From Colletes latitarsis (Eukaryota > Arthropoda > Insecta > Hymenoptera > Colletidae), in NCBI RefSeq assembly GCF_051014445.1, contig NC_135137.1:21577501-21641500 (forward strand): 64,000 bases of DNA, read 5' to 3'. The notes beneath the pieces were generated by a model. It was not told the DNA's origin and searched no databases. It was given only the letters and a program-made list of their open reading frames with translations. This document shows positions 41,101 through 53,615 of the stretch, piece by piece (within the stretch, counting starts at the first letter, position 1; every line of letters begins with the position of its first letter). Made by a program: the position numbers and the translations under genes.

Positions 41101-44100
41101 ACCCAGACCTAAGCCAGACCTAACCGGTGTTATCCTCTAAAATATTGATCGAAACCAGGTTTAATTGTCTGTTTCAGTGTGGTACCACATTACTACGTGA
41201 TTCAAACCAGAGAAAACCATGGATCTGGCCAACAAGTATGTGGAAAAGGCAAAATCATGAGCCCGATGCGGGCATAACCCAGACCTAAGCCAGACCTAAC
41301 CGGTGTTATCCTCTAAAATGTGGATCGAAACCAGGTTTAATTGACTGTTTCGCTGTGGTACCACATTACTACGTGATTCAAAACAGAGAAAACCAACGAT
41401 CTGGCCAACAAGTATGCGGAAAATGCAAAATCATGAGCCAGATGCGGGCATAACCGACACCTAACCCAGACCTAACCGGTGTTATCCTCTAAAATATTGA
41501 TCGAAACCAGGTTTAATTGACTGTTTCGCTGTGGTACCACATTACTACGTGATTCAAACCAGAGAAAACCAAGGATCTGGCCAACAAGTATGCGGAAAAG
41601 GCAAAATCATGAGCCAGATGCGGGCATAACCCAGACCTAACGCAGATCTTTCCGGTGTTACCCTGTAATATATTGATCGAAACCAGGTTTAGTTGACTGT
41701 TTCGCTGTGGTTCCCCATTACTACGTGGTTCAAACCCGAAAAAAAACCCAGCATCTGGCCAACAAGTATGCGAAGAAGGCAAAATCATGAGCCAGATGCG
41801 GGCATAACCCAGACCTAACCCAGACCTAGCCGGTGTTATCCTCTAAAATGTGGATCGAAACCAGGTTTAATTGACTGTTTCGCTGTGGTACCACATTACT
41901 ACGTGATTCGAAACAGAGAAAACCAACGATCTGGCCAACAAGTATGCGGAAAATGCAAAATCATGAGCCAGATGCGGGCATAACCGACACCTAACCCAGA
42001 CCTAACCGGTGTTATCCTCTAAAATATTGATCGAAACCATGTTTAATTGACTGTTTCGCTGTGGTACCACATTACTACGTGATTCATACCAGAGAAAACC
42101 AAGGATCTGGCCAACAAGTATGCGGAAAAGGCAAAATCATGAGCCAGATGCGGGCATAACCCAGACCTAACCCAGATCTTTCCGGTGTTAGCCTGTAATA
42201 TATTGATCGAAACCAGGTTTAATTGACTGTTTCGCTGTGGCACCACATTACTACGTGATTCAAACCCGAAAAAACCCAGGATCTGGCCAACAAGTATGCG
42301 AAGAAGGCAAAATCATGAGTCAGATGCGGGCATAAGCTTGACCTAACACAGACCTTACCGGTGTTACCAACTAAAATACTGACCGAATCCAAGTTTAATT
42401 GACTGTTTCACTGTGGTACCACATTATTACGTGATTCAAGCCAGAGAAAACCAAGGATCTGGCCAACAAGTATGCGGAAAAGGCAAAATCATGAGCCAGA
42501 TGCCGGCATAACCCAGACCTAACCCAGATCTAACCGGTGTTACCCTGTAAAATATTGATCGAAACCTAGTTAAATGGACTGTTTCAGTGTGGTACCACAT
42601 TATTACGTAATTCAAACCTGAGAAAACCAAGGATCTGGCCAACAAGTATACGAAGATGGCAAAATCATGAGCGAGATGCGGGCATAACCCAGACCTAACA
42701 CAGACCTTACCGGTGTTACCAACTAAAATACTGACCGAATCCAAGTTTAATTGACTGTTTCACTGTGGTACCACATTATTACGTGATTCAAACCAGAGAA
42801 AACCAACGATCTGGCCAACAAGTATGCGGAAAAGGCAAAATCATGAGCCAGATGCGGGCATAACCCAGACCTAACCCAGATCTAACCGGTGTTACCCTGT
42901 AAAATATTGATCGAAACCTACTTAAATGGACTGTTTCAGTGTGGTACCACATTACTACGTGATTGAAACCCGACAAAACACAGGATCTGGCCAACAAGTA
43001 TGCGAAGAAGGCAAGATCATGAGCCAGATGCGGGCATAACCGAGACCTAAGCCAGACCTAACCGGTGTTATCCTCTAAAATGTGGATCGAAACCAGGTTT
43101 AATTGACTGTTTCGCTGTGGTACCACATTACTACGTGATTCAAAACAGAGAAAACCAACGATCTGGCCAACAAGTATGCGGAAAATGCAAAATCATGAGC
43201 CAGATGCGGGCATAACCGACACCTAACCCAGACCTAACCGGTGTTATCCTCTAAAATATTGATCGAAACCAGGTTTAATTGACTGTTTCGCTGTGGTACC
43301 ACATTACTACGTGATTCAAACCAGAGAAAACCAAGGATCTGGCCAACAAGTATGCGGAAAAGGCAAAATCATGAGCCAGATGCGGGCATAACCCAGACCT
43401 AACGCAGATCTTTCCGGTGTTACCCTGTAATATATTGATCGAAACCAGGTTTAGTTGACTGTTTCGCTGTGGTTCCCCATTACTACGTGGTTCAAACCCG
43501 AAAAAAACCCAGGATCTGGCCAACAAGTATGCGAAGAAGGCAAAATCATGAGCCAGATGCGGGCATAACCCAGACCTAACCCAGACCTAGCCGGTGTTAT
43601 CCTCTAAAATGTGGATCGAAACCAGGTTTAATTGACTGTTTCGCTGTGGTACCACATTATTACGTGATTCGAAACAGAGAAAACCAACGATCTGGCCAAC
43701 AAGTATGCGGAAAATGCAAAATCATGAGCCAGATGCGGACATAACCGACACCTAACCCAGACCTAACCGGTGTTATCCTCTAAAATATTGATCGAAACCA
43801 GGTTTAATTGACTGTTTCGCTGTGGTACCACATTACTACGTGATTCATACCAGAGAAAACCAAGGATCTGGCCAACAAGTATGCGGAAAAGGCAAAATCA
43901 TGAGCCAGATGCGGGCATAACCCAGACCTAACCCAGATCTTTCCGGTGTTACCCTGTAATATATTGATCGAAACCAGGTTTAGTTGACTGTTTTGCTGTG
44001 GTTCCCCATTATTACGTGATTCAAACCCGAAAAAAACCCAGGATCTGGCCAACAAGTATGCGAAGAAGGCAAAATCATGAGCCAGATGCGGGCATAACCC

Positions 44101-47100
44101 AGACCTCACCCAGACCTAGCCGGTGTCATCCTCTAAAATGTGGATCGAAACCAGGTTTAATTGACTGTTTCGCTGTGGCACCACATTACTACGTGATTCA
44201 AACCCGAAAAAACCCAGGATCTGGCCAACAAGTATGCGAAGAAGGCAAAATCATGAGTCAGATGCGGGCATAAGCCAGACCTAACCCAGATCTAACCGGT
44301 GTTACCCTGTAAAATATTGATCGAAACCTACTTAAATGGACTGTTTCAGTGTGGTACCACATTACTACGTGATTCAAACCAGAGAAAACCAAGGATCTGG
44401 CCTACAAGTATGCGGAAACGGCAAATGCATGAGCCAGATGCGGGCATAACCCAGACGTAACCCATACCTAACCGGTGTTACCGACTAAAATACTGACGGA
44501 ATCCAGCTTTAATTGACTGCTAGTGTGTGGTTCCACATTACTACGTGATTCAAACCCGAAAAAAACCCAGGATCTGGCCAACAAGTATGCGAAGAAGGCA
44601 AAATCATGAGCCAGATGCGGGCATAACCCAGACGTAACCCAGACCTAACCGGTGTTATGTTCAAAAATGTGAATCGAAACCAGGTTTAATTGATTGTTTC
44701 AGTGTGGTACCACAATACTACGTGATTCAAACACCAAAAAACCTAGGATCTGGCCAACATGTATGCGCAGATGGCAAAATCATGAGCCAGATGAGGGCAT
44801 AACCCAGACCTAACCCAGACCTAACCGGTGTTTTCCTCTAAAATGTGGATCGAAACCAGGTTTAATTGACTGTTTCGCTGTGGCACCACATTACTACGTG
44901 ATTCAAACCCGAAAAAACCCAGGATCTGGCCAACAAGTATGCGAAGAAGGCAAAATCATGAGTCAGATGCGGGCATAAGCTTGACCTAACACAGACCTTA
45001 CCGGTGTTACCAACTAAAATACTGACCGAATCCAAGTTTAATTGACTGTTTCACTGTGGTACCACATTATTACGTGATTCAAGCCAGAGAAAACCAAGGA
45101 TCTGGCCAACAAGTATGCGGAAAAGGCAAAATCATGAGCCAGATGCCGGCATAACCCAGACCTAACCCAGATCTAACCGGTGTTACCCTGTAAAATATTG
45201 ATCGAAACCTAGTTAAATGGACTGTTTCAGTGTGGTACCACATTATTACGCGATTCAAACCTGAGAAAACCAAGGATATGGCCAACAAGTATACGAAGAT
45301 GGCAAAATCATGAGCGAGATGCGGGCATAACCCAGACCTAACACAGACCTTACCGGTGTTACCAACTAAAATACTGACCGAATCCAAGTTTAATTGACTG
45401 TTCCACTGTGGTACCACATTATTACGTGATTCAAACCAGAGAAAACCAACGATCTGGCCAACAAGTATGCGGAAAAGGCAAAATCATGAGCCAGATGCGG
45501 GCATAACCCAGACCTAACCCAGATCTAACCGGTGTTACCCTGTAAAATATTGATCGAAGCCTACTTAAATGGACTGTTTCAGTGTGGTACCACATTACTA
45601 CGTGATTGAAACCCGACAAAACACAGGATCTGGCCAACAAGTATGCGAAGAAGGCACCGGTGTTATCCTCTAAAATATTGATCGAAACCAGGTTTAATTG
45701 TCTGTTTCAGTGTGGTACCACATTACTACGTGATTCAAACCAGAGAAAACCATGGATCTGGCCAACAAGTATTTGGAAAAGGCAAAATCATGAGCCCGAT
45801 GCGGGCATAACCCAGACCTAAGCCAGACCTAACCGGTGTTATCCTCTAAAATATTGATCGCAACCAGGTTTAATTGTCTGTTTCAGTGTGGTACCACATT
45901 ACTACGTGATTCAAACCAGAGAAAACCATGGATCTGGCCAACAAGTATGTGGAAAAGGCAAAATCATGAGCCCGATGCGGGCATAACCCAGACCTAAGCC
46001 AGACCTAACCGGTGTTATCCTCTAAAATGTGGATCGAAACCAGGTTTAATTGAGTGTTTCGCTGTGGTACCACATTACTACGTGGTTCAAAACAGAGAAA
46101 ACCAACGATCTGGCCAACAAGTATGCGGAAAATGCAAAATCATGAGCCAGATGCGGGCATAACCGACACCTAACCCAGACCTAACCGGTGTTATCCTCTA
46201 AAATATTGATCGAAACCAGGTTTAATTGACTGTTTCGCTGTGGTACCACATTACTACCTGATTCAAACCAGAGAAAACCAAGGATCTGGCCAACAAGTAT
46301 GCGGAAAAGGCAAAATCATGAGCCAGATGCGGGCATAACCCAGACCTAACGCAGATCTTTCCGGTGTTACCCTGTAATATATTGATCGAAACCAGGTTTA
46401 GTTGACTGTTTCGCTGTGGTTCCCCATTACTACGTGGTTCAAACCCGAAAAAAACCCAGGATCTGGCCAACAAGTATGCGAAGAAGGCAAAATCATGAGC
46501 CAGATGCGGGCATAACCCAGACCTAACCCAGACCTAGCCGGTGTTATCCTCTAAAATGTGGATCGAAACCAGGTTTAATTGACTGTTTCGCTGTGGTACC
46601 ACATTATTACGTGATTCGAAACAGAGAAAACCAACGATCTGGCCAACAAGTATGCGGAAAATGCAAAATCATGAGCCAGATGCGGGCATAACCCAGGCCT
46701 AACCTAGACCTAACCGGTGTTATCCTCTAAAATATTGATCGAAACCAGGTTTAATTGACTGTTTCGCTGTGGTACCACATTACTACGTGATTCATACCAG
46801 AGAAAACCAAGGATCTGGCCAACAAGTATGCGGAAAAGGCAAAATCATGAGCCAGATGCGGGCATAACCCAGACCTAACCCAGATCTTTCCGGTGTTACC
46901 CTGTAATATATTGATCGAAACCAGGTTTAGTTGACTGTTTTGCTGTGGTTCCCCATTACTACGTGATTCAAACCGGAAAAAAACCCAGGATCTGGCCAAC
47001 AAGTATGCGAAGAAGGCAAAATCATGAGCCAGATGCGGGCATAACCCAGACCTAACCCAGATCTAACCGGTGTTACCCTGTAAAATATTGATCGAAACCA

Positions 47101-47405
47101 AGTTTAATGGACTGTTTCAGTGTGGTACCACATTATTACGTGATTCAAACCCGGAAAAACGCAGGATCTGTCCAACAAGTATGCGAAGAAGGTAAAATCA
47201 TGAACCAGATGCGGGCATTTCCCAGGCTTAACCCAGACATAACCGGTGTTTCCGACTAAAATACTGACCGAATCCAGGTATAATTGACTGTTACTGTGTG
47301 GTTCCACATTACTACGTGATTCAAACCAGAGAAGACCAAGGCTCTGGCAAACAAGAATGCGGACAAGGCAAAATCATGAGCCAGATGCGGGTATAACCCA
47401 GACGT
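38141..47405. repeat. Complex repeat family, offsets 1762, 2643 and 3876 bp
   Basis: About 52 monomers built from recurring blocks. Block A (GTGGCACCACATTAC, then GGCATAAGCTTGACC) occurs near 38363, 40475, 42237 and 44881. Block B (TTCAAGCCAGAG, then CCGGCATAAC) follows A near 38560, 42436 and 45080 but is absent after 40475. The main tandem copy is about 38890-40651 and 40652-42413, offset 1762 bp. Later copies lie at offsets 2643 bp (42436 to 45079) and 2947 bp (43275 to 46222). A monomer near 45650-45660 lacks about 50 bp, joining GAAGAAGGC directly to ACCGGTGTTATCC. No gene is visible. Confidence 0.8.
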
Positions 47406-49980
47406 AACCCAGACCTAGCCGGTGTTATCGTCTAAAATATTGATCGAAACCTAGTTTAATGGACTGTTTCAGTGTGGTACCACATTATTACGTGATTCAA
47501 ACCCGAAAAAACACAAGATCTGGCCAACAAGTATATGAAAAAGGCAAAATCATGAGCGAGATGTGGGCATAACCCAGGCCTAACCTAGACCTAACCGGTG
47601 TTATCCTCTAAAATATTGATCGAAACCAGGTTTAATTGACTGTTTCACTGTGGTACAACATTATTACGTGATTCAAACCAGAGAAAACCAAGGATCTGGC
47701 CAACAAGTATGCGGAAAAGGCAAAATCATGAGCCAGATGCGGGCATAACCCAGGCCTAACCTAGACCTAACCGGTGTTATCCTCTAAAATATTGATCGAA
47801 TCCAAGTTTAATTGACTGTTTCACTGTGGTACCACATTATTACGTGATTCAAACCAGAGAAGACCAAGGCTCTGGCAAACAAGAATGCGGACAAGGAAAA
47901 ATCATGAGCCAGATGCGGGTATAACCCAGACGTAACCCAGACCTAACCGGAGTTATCCTCTAAAATATTGATCGAAACCAAGTTTAATGGACTGTCTCCG
48001 TGTGGAACCACATTACTGCGTGATTCGGACCCTAAAAAACCCAGGATCTGGCCAACAAGTATGCGGGGAAGGCAAAATCATGAGCCAGATGCGGGCATAA
48101 CCCAGACCTAACCCAGACCTAACCGGTGTTATGTTCAAAAATGTGAATCGAAACCAGGTTTAATTGATTGTTTCAGTGTGGTACCACAATACTACGTGAT
48201 TCAAACCCGAAAAAACCCAGGATCTGGCCAACAAGTATGCGAAGAAGGCCAATTTAGGAGCCAGATGCGGGCATTACCCAGACCTAAGCCAGACCTAACC
48301 AGTGTTATCCTCTGAAATATTGATCGAAACCAGGTTTAATTGATTGTTTCAGTGTGGTACCTCATTACTACGTGTTCAAACCCGAAAGAACCCAGGATCT
48401 GGCCAACACGTATGCGAAGAAGGCAAAATAATGAGCCAGATGCGGGCATAACCGAGACCTAACCCAGATCTAACCGGTGTTATCCTCTAAAATATTGATC
48501 GAAACCAGGTTTAATTGACTGTTCCGCTGTGGTACCACATTGCTACGTGATTCAAACCAGAGAAGACCAAGGCTCTGGCAAACAAGTATGCGGACAAGGC
48601 AAAATCATGAGCCAGATGCGGGTATAACCCACACGTGACCCAGACCTAACCGGAGTTATCCTCTAAAATATTGATCGAATCCAAGTTTAATGGACTGTCT
48701 CCGTGTGGAACCACATTACTACGTGATTCGAACCCTAAAAAACCCAGGATCTGGCCAACAAGTATGCGAAGAAGGCAAAATCATGAGGCAGATGCGGGCA
48801 TAACCCAGACCTAACCCAGACCTAACCGGTGTTATGTTCAAAAATGTGAATCGAAACCAGGTTTAATTGATTGTTTCAGTGTGTACCACAATACTACGTG
48901 AGTCAAACCCGAAAAAACCCAGGATCTGGCCAACAAGTATGCGAAGAAGGCAAATTTATGAGCCAGATGCGGGCATTACCCAGACCTAAGCCAGACCTAA
49001 CCAGTGTTATCCTTTAAAATATTGATCGAAACCAGGTTTAATTGATTGTTTGAGTGTGGTACCACATTACTACGTGATTCAAACCCGAAAGAACCCAGGA
49101 TCTGGCCAACAAGTTTGCGAAGAAGGCAAAATCATGAGCCAAATGCGGGCATAACCCAGACCTAACCCAGACCTAACCGGTGTTATCCTCTAAAATATTC
49201 ATCGAAACCAGGTTTAATTGTCTGTTTCAGTGTGGTACCACATTACTACGTGATTCAAACCAGAGAAAACCAAGGATCTGGCCAACAAGTATGCCAAGAA
49301 GGCAAAATCGTGAGCCAGGTGCAGACATAAGCCAGACCTAACCCAGACCTAACCTGTGTTACCGACTAAAATACTGACCGAATCCGAGTTTAATTGACTG
49401 TAACTGTTTGGTACCACGTTACTACGTGATTCAAACCCGACAAAACACAGGATCTAGCCAACAAGTATGCGAAGAAGGCAAGATCATGAGCCAGATGCGG
49501 GCATCACCGAGACCTAACCCAGACCTAACCGGTGTTATCCTCTAAAATGTGGATCGAAACCAGGTTTAATTGACTGTTTTGCCGTGGTACTACATTACTA
49601 CGTGATTCAAAACAGAGAAAACCAACGATCTGGCCAACAAGTATGCGGAAAATGCAAAATATTGATCGAAACCAGGTTTAATTGACTGTTTCGCTGTGGT
49701 ACCACGTTACTACGTGATTCAAACCAGAGAAAACCAAGGATCTGGCCAACAAGTATGCGGAAAAGGCAATATCATGAGCCAGATGCGGGCATAACCCAGA
49801 CCTAACCCAGATCTTTCCGGTGTTACCCTGTAATATATTGATCGAAACCAGGTTTAGTTGACTGTTTCGCTGTGGTTCCCCATTACTACGTGATTCAAAC
49901 CCGGAAAAAACCCAGGATCTGGCCAACAAGTATGCGAAGAAGGCAAAATCATGACCCAGATGCGGGCATAACCCAGACCT
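47406..49980. repeat. 2575-bp block duplication, copy 1
   Basis: This block is near-identical to the following 2575 bp (GTTATCGTC at 47425 and 50000). The length is not a multiple of 176, because the block carries an internal deletion: near 49655-49665 a monomer runs from GGAAAATGCAAAAT straight into ATTGATCGAAACC and loses about 65 bp. Smaller deletions (CGTGTTCAAACCC, GTGTGTACCACA) are also shared by both copies. The block contains most of the six-monomer phrase seen at 36.8 kb. Confidence 0.88.
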
Positions 49981-52555
49981 AACCCAGACCTAGCCGGTGT
50001 TATCGTCTAAAATATTGATCGAAACCTAGTTTAATGGACTGTTTCAGTGTGGTACCACATTATTACGTGATTCAAACCCGAAAAAACACAAGATCTGGCC
50101 AACAAGTATATGAAAAAGGCAAAATCATGAGCGAGATGCGGGCATAACCCAGGCCTAACCTAGACCTAACCGGTGTTATCCTCTAAAATATTGATCGAAA
50201 CCAGGTTTAATTGACTGTTTCACTGTGGTACAACATTATTACGTGATTCAAACCAGAGAAAACCAAGGATCTGGCCAACAAGTATGCGGAAAAGGCAAAA
50301 TCAAGAGCCAGATGCGGGCATAACCCAGGCCTAACCTAGACCTAACCGGTGTTATCCTCTAAAATATTGATCGAATCCAAGTTTAATTGACTGTTTCACT
50401 GTGGTACCACATTATTACGTGATTCAAACCAGAGAAGACCAAGGCTCTGGCAAACAAGAATGCGGACAAGGAAAAATCATGAGCCAGATGCGGGTATAAC
50501 CCAGACGTAACCCAGACCTAACCGGAGTTATCCTCTAAAATATTGATCGAAACCAAGTTTAATGGACTGTCTCCGTGTGGAACCACATTACTGCGTGATT
50601 CGAACCCTAAAAAACCCAGGATCTGGCCAACAAGTATGCGGGGAAGGCAAAATCATGAGCCAGACGCGGGCATAACCCAGACCTAACCCAGACCTAACCG
50701 GTGTTATGTTCAAAAATGTGAATCGAAACCAGGTTTAATTGATTGTTTCAGTGTGGTACCACAATACTACGTGATTCAAACCCGAAAAAACCCAGGATCT
50801 GGCCAACAAGTATGCGAAGAAGGCCAATTTAGGAGCCAGATGCGGGCATTACCCAGACCTAAGCCAGACCTAACCAGTGTTATCCTCTGAAATATTGATC
50901 GAAACCAGGTTTAATTGATTGTTTCAGTGTGGTACCTCATTACTACGTGTTCAAACCCGAAAGAACCCAGGATCTGGCCAACACGTATGCGAAGAAGGCA
51001 AAATAATGAGCCAGATGCGGGCATAACCGAGACCTAACCCAGATCTAACCGGTGTTATCCTCTAAAATATTGATCGAAACCAGGTTTAATTGACTGTTCC
51101 GCTGTGGTACCACATTGCTACGTGATTCAAACCAGAGAAGACCAAGGCTCTGGCAAACAAGTATGCGGACAAGGCAAAATCATGAGCCAGATGCGGGTAT
51201 AACCCACACGTGACCCAGACCTAACCGGAGTTATCCTCTAAAATATTGATCGAATCCAAGTTTAATGGACTGTCTCCGTGTGGAACCACATTACTACGTG
51301 ATTCGAACCCTAAAAAACCCAGGATCTGGCCAACAAGTATGCGAAGAAGGCAAAATCATGAGGCAGATGCGGGCATAACCCAGACCTAACCCGGACCTAA
51401 CCGGTGTTATGTTCAAAAATGTGAATCGAAACCAGGTTTAATTGATTGTTTCAGTGTGTACCACAATACTACGTGAGTCAAACCCGAAAAAACCCAGGAT
51501 CTGGCCAACAAGTATGCGAAGAAGGCAAATTTATGAGCCAGATGCGGGCATTACCCAGACCTAAGCCAGACCTAACCAGTGTTATCCTTTAAAATATTGA
51601 TCGAAACCAGGTTTAATTGATTGTTTGAGTGTGGTACCACATTACTACGTGATTCAAACCCGAAAGAACCCAGGATCTGGCCAACAAGTTTGCGAAGAAG
51701 GCAAAATCATGAGCCAAATGCGGGCATAACCCAGACCTAACCCAGACCTAACCGGTGTTATCCTCTAATATATTCATCGAAACCAGGTTTAATTGTCTGT
51801 TTCAGTGTGGTACCACATTACTACGTGATTCAAACCAGAGAAAACCAAGGATCTGGCCAACAAGTATGCCAAGAAGGCAAAATCGTGAGCCAGGTGCAGA
51901 CATAAGCCAGACCTAACCCAGACCTAACCTGTGTTACCGACTAAAATACTGACCGAATCCGAGTTTAATTGACTGTAACTGTTTGGTACCACGTTACTAC
52001 GTGATTCAAACCCGACAAAACACAGGATCTAGCCAACAAGTATGCGAAGAAGGCAAGATCATGAGCCAGATGCGGGCATCACCGAGACCTAACCCAGACC
52101 TAACCGGTGTTATCCTCTAAAATGTGGATCGAAACCAGGTTTAATTGACTGTTTTGCCGTGGTACTACATTACTACGTGATTCAAAACAGAGAAAACCAA
52201 CGATCTGGCCAACAAGTATGCGGAAAATGCAAAATATTGATCGAAACCAGGTTTAATTGACTGTTTCGCTGTGGTACCACGTTACTACGTGATTCAAACC
52301 AGAGAAAACCAAGGATCTGGCCAACAAGTATGCGGAAAAGGCAATATCATGAGCCAGATGCGGGCATAACCCAGACCTAACCCAGATCTTTCCGGTGTTA
52401 CCCTGTAATATATTGATCGAAACCAGGTTTAGTTGACTGTTTCGCTGTGGTTCCCCATTACTACGTGATTCAAACCCGGAAAAAACCCAGGATCTGGCCA
52501 ACAAGTATGCGAAGAAGGCAAAATCATGACCCAGATGCGGGCATAACCCAGACCT
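49981..52555. repeat. 2575-bp block duplication, copy 2
   Basis: This is the second copy of 47406-49980 and includes the same internal 65-bp deletion, near 52230-52240. Only a few base differences are visible, for example CAGATGCGG against CAGACGCGG near 50660 and ACCCAGACC against ACCCGGACC near 51390. Copies this similar with shared deletions mean the duplication postdates the deletions. Confidence 0.88.
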
Positions 52556-53082
52556 AACCCAGACCTAACCGGTGTTATGTTCAAAAATGTGAATCGAAAC
52601 CAGGTTTAATTGATTGTTTCAGTGTGGTACGACAATACTACGTGATTCAAACCCGAAAAAACCCAGGATCTGTCCAACAAGTATGAGAAGAAGGTAAAAT
52701 CATGAGCCAGATGCTGGCATAACCGAGACCTAACCCAGACCTAACCGGTGTTATCCTCTAAAATATTGATCGAAACCAGGTTTAATTGACTGTTTCGCTG
52801 TGGTACCACATTGCTACGTGATTCAAACCAGAGAAGATCAAGGCTCTGGCAAACAAGAATGCGGACAAGGCAAAATCATGAGCCAGATGCGGGCATTACC
52901 CAGACCTAACCCAGACCTAACCGGTGTTACCGACTAAAATACTGACCGAATCCACGTATAATTAACTGTTACTGTGTGGTTCCACATTACTGTGTGTTTC
53001 AAACCCGAAAAAACCCAGGATCTGGCCAACAAGTATGCGAAGAAGGCAAAATCATGAGCCAGATGCTGGCATTTCCCAGGCC
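52556..53082. repeat. Last three satellite monomers before the retrotransposon
   Basis: The stretch holds a TTATGTTC-class monomer (from 52577), one with GAGAAGATCAAGGCTCTGG, and one with linker ACCGACTAAAATACTGACCG. The last is cut at 53082 inside its telomere-like tail, after TTTCCCAGGCC. In intact monomers of this class the next bases are TAACCCAGACCTAACC. This is the 3' flank of the inserted element, which reads on the minus strand. Confidence 0.9.
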
Positions 53083-53105
53083 TTTTTTTTTTTTTTTTTT
53101 TTTTT
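53083..53105 (-). other. Retrotransposon poly(A) tail (23 nt)
   Basis: An uninterrupted run of 23 T on the plus strand is the poly(A) end of the minus-strand element. It directly abuts satellite sequence ending in CCCAGGCC. A pure, long tail supports a fairly recent insertion, since such tracts decay quickly. The first T may belong to the target (CCTAA). Confidence 0.95.
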
Positions 53106-53212
53106 AACGTGGTGAATTCCTCATGGACACCCCGGCTCTCTGGGGGGGAGGCCGGTGTAGTGCCGGACTCTTACCGGCTAAAACACCACGGTGACCGCCT
53201 GCGCCTTTATCT

Positions 53213-53260
53213 GGGGAGAGTCACGGGAACCAAACTAGCGATACTACCGTGACTCTCCCC
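53213..53260 (-). repeat. Perfect 14-bp-stem hairpin in the 3' UTR
   Basis: GGGGAGAGTCACGG at 53213-53226 pairs without mismatch with CCGTGACTCTCCCC at 53247-53260, leaving a 20-nt loop. A perfect 14-bp stem is unlikely by chance in about 500 nt. It could be the feature the reverse transcriptase binds to start copying. Confidence 0.85.
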
Positions 53261-53292
53261 GTTGGTGCAACGCCCTACTACGGGCCCTTCCC

Positions 53293-53320
53293 GGGGGAGG
53301 AGATGTGATCCTCCTCCCCC
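53293..53320 (-). repeat. 10-bp-stem hairpin in the 3' UTR
   Basis: GGGGGAGGAG at 53293-53302 pairs with CTCCTCCCCC at 53311-53320 around an 8-nt loop. In the element RNA it lies between the ORF2 stop and the longer hairpin. Confidence 0.8.
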
Positions 53321-53615
53321 AAAGGGGGGCAAACATAATTGATTGCCCCCCGGCGACGCCACGCGGTCACACGCGACGTCACCCCCACTCGTGCCGTTGC
53401 TACTAGCCGCGACCGGGCCCCCACCCGATCGCGACCACGGCTGCGGGGCCGGCTAACACTGCCGCCCCCGCTAGACGGAGCCTCTGCCACGGGCCCCTGG
53501 TACGGTGATGGGTTGGTTGCGAGGGGGAATGAGGGAATAAAGACCGTCACCTCGCAACCAACCACCATCACCGACCCCATGGCGCTCCCCCTGCCACTGG
53601 GAGCGGTGGAGGGTC

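Larger units (their letters stand above)
1..53082. repeat. 176-bp tandem satellite, left arm (about 300 monomers)
   Basis: The same block recurs head to tail about every 176 bp (for example the GGTACC or GGTTCC site at 541, 717, 893 and onward). A monomer on the plus strand has four parts: an AT-rich linker (CTAAAATATTGATCGAAACC), a dyad site TGTGGTACCACA, a central part (GATCTGGCCAACAAGTATGC), and a C-rich tail of CCTAACCCAGA units ending in CCGG. Copies are mostly similar but not identical, with substitutions and small indels. No open frame persists, because 176 is not a multiple of three. There is no gene, RNA gene or unique DNA in this arm. Sub-blocks are listed separately. The presence and period are read directly; a heterochromatic, probably subtelomeric, location is inferred. 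Confidence 0.98.
53106..53615 (-). other. Retrotransposon 3' UTR with hairpins
   Basis: The 510 nt between the ORF2 stop and the poly(A) contain two strong inverted repeats (53293-53320 and 53213-53260) and a weaker one near 53162-53178 (GCCGG, 7-nt loop, CCGGC). In R1-clade and other LINE-type elements the reverse transcriptase recognises structure in the 3' UTR when it selects its template, so these are candidate recognition elements. The hairpins are read from the sequence; the role is inferred from related families. Confidence 0.75.

Noticed and set aside
43998..45821. Plus-strand ORFs of 91 and 71 codons in the satellite
   Set aside because: They exist only where local indels remove stops and have no initiation context or domain; they are chance frames.
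6299..53000. Many short minus-strand ORFs (60-112 codons) in the satellite with repeating motifs such as HDFAFFAYLLARS
   Set aside because: They are read-through of the 176-bp monomer. The monomer is not a multiple of three, the same DNA appears in different frames in different ORFs (HDFAFFAYLLARS and MILPFPHTCWPD), and no frame is maintained along the array.
1..53082. CRISPR array
   Set aside because: The period is constant at about 176 bp and the sequence between conserved parts is also repeated. There are no unique spacers and no cas genes, and the window is eukaryotic.
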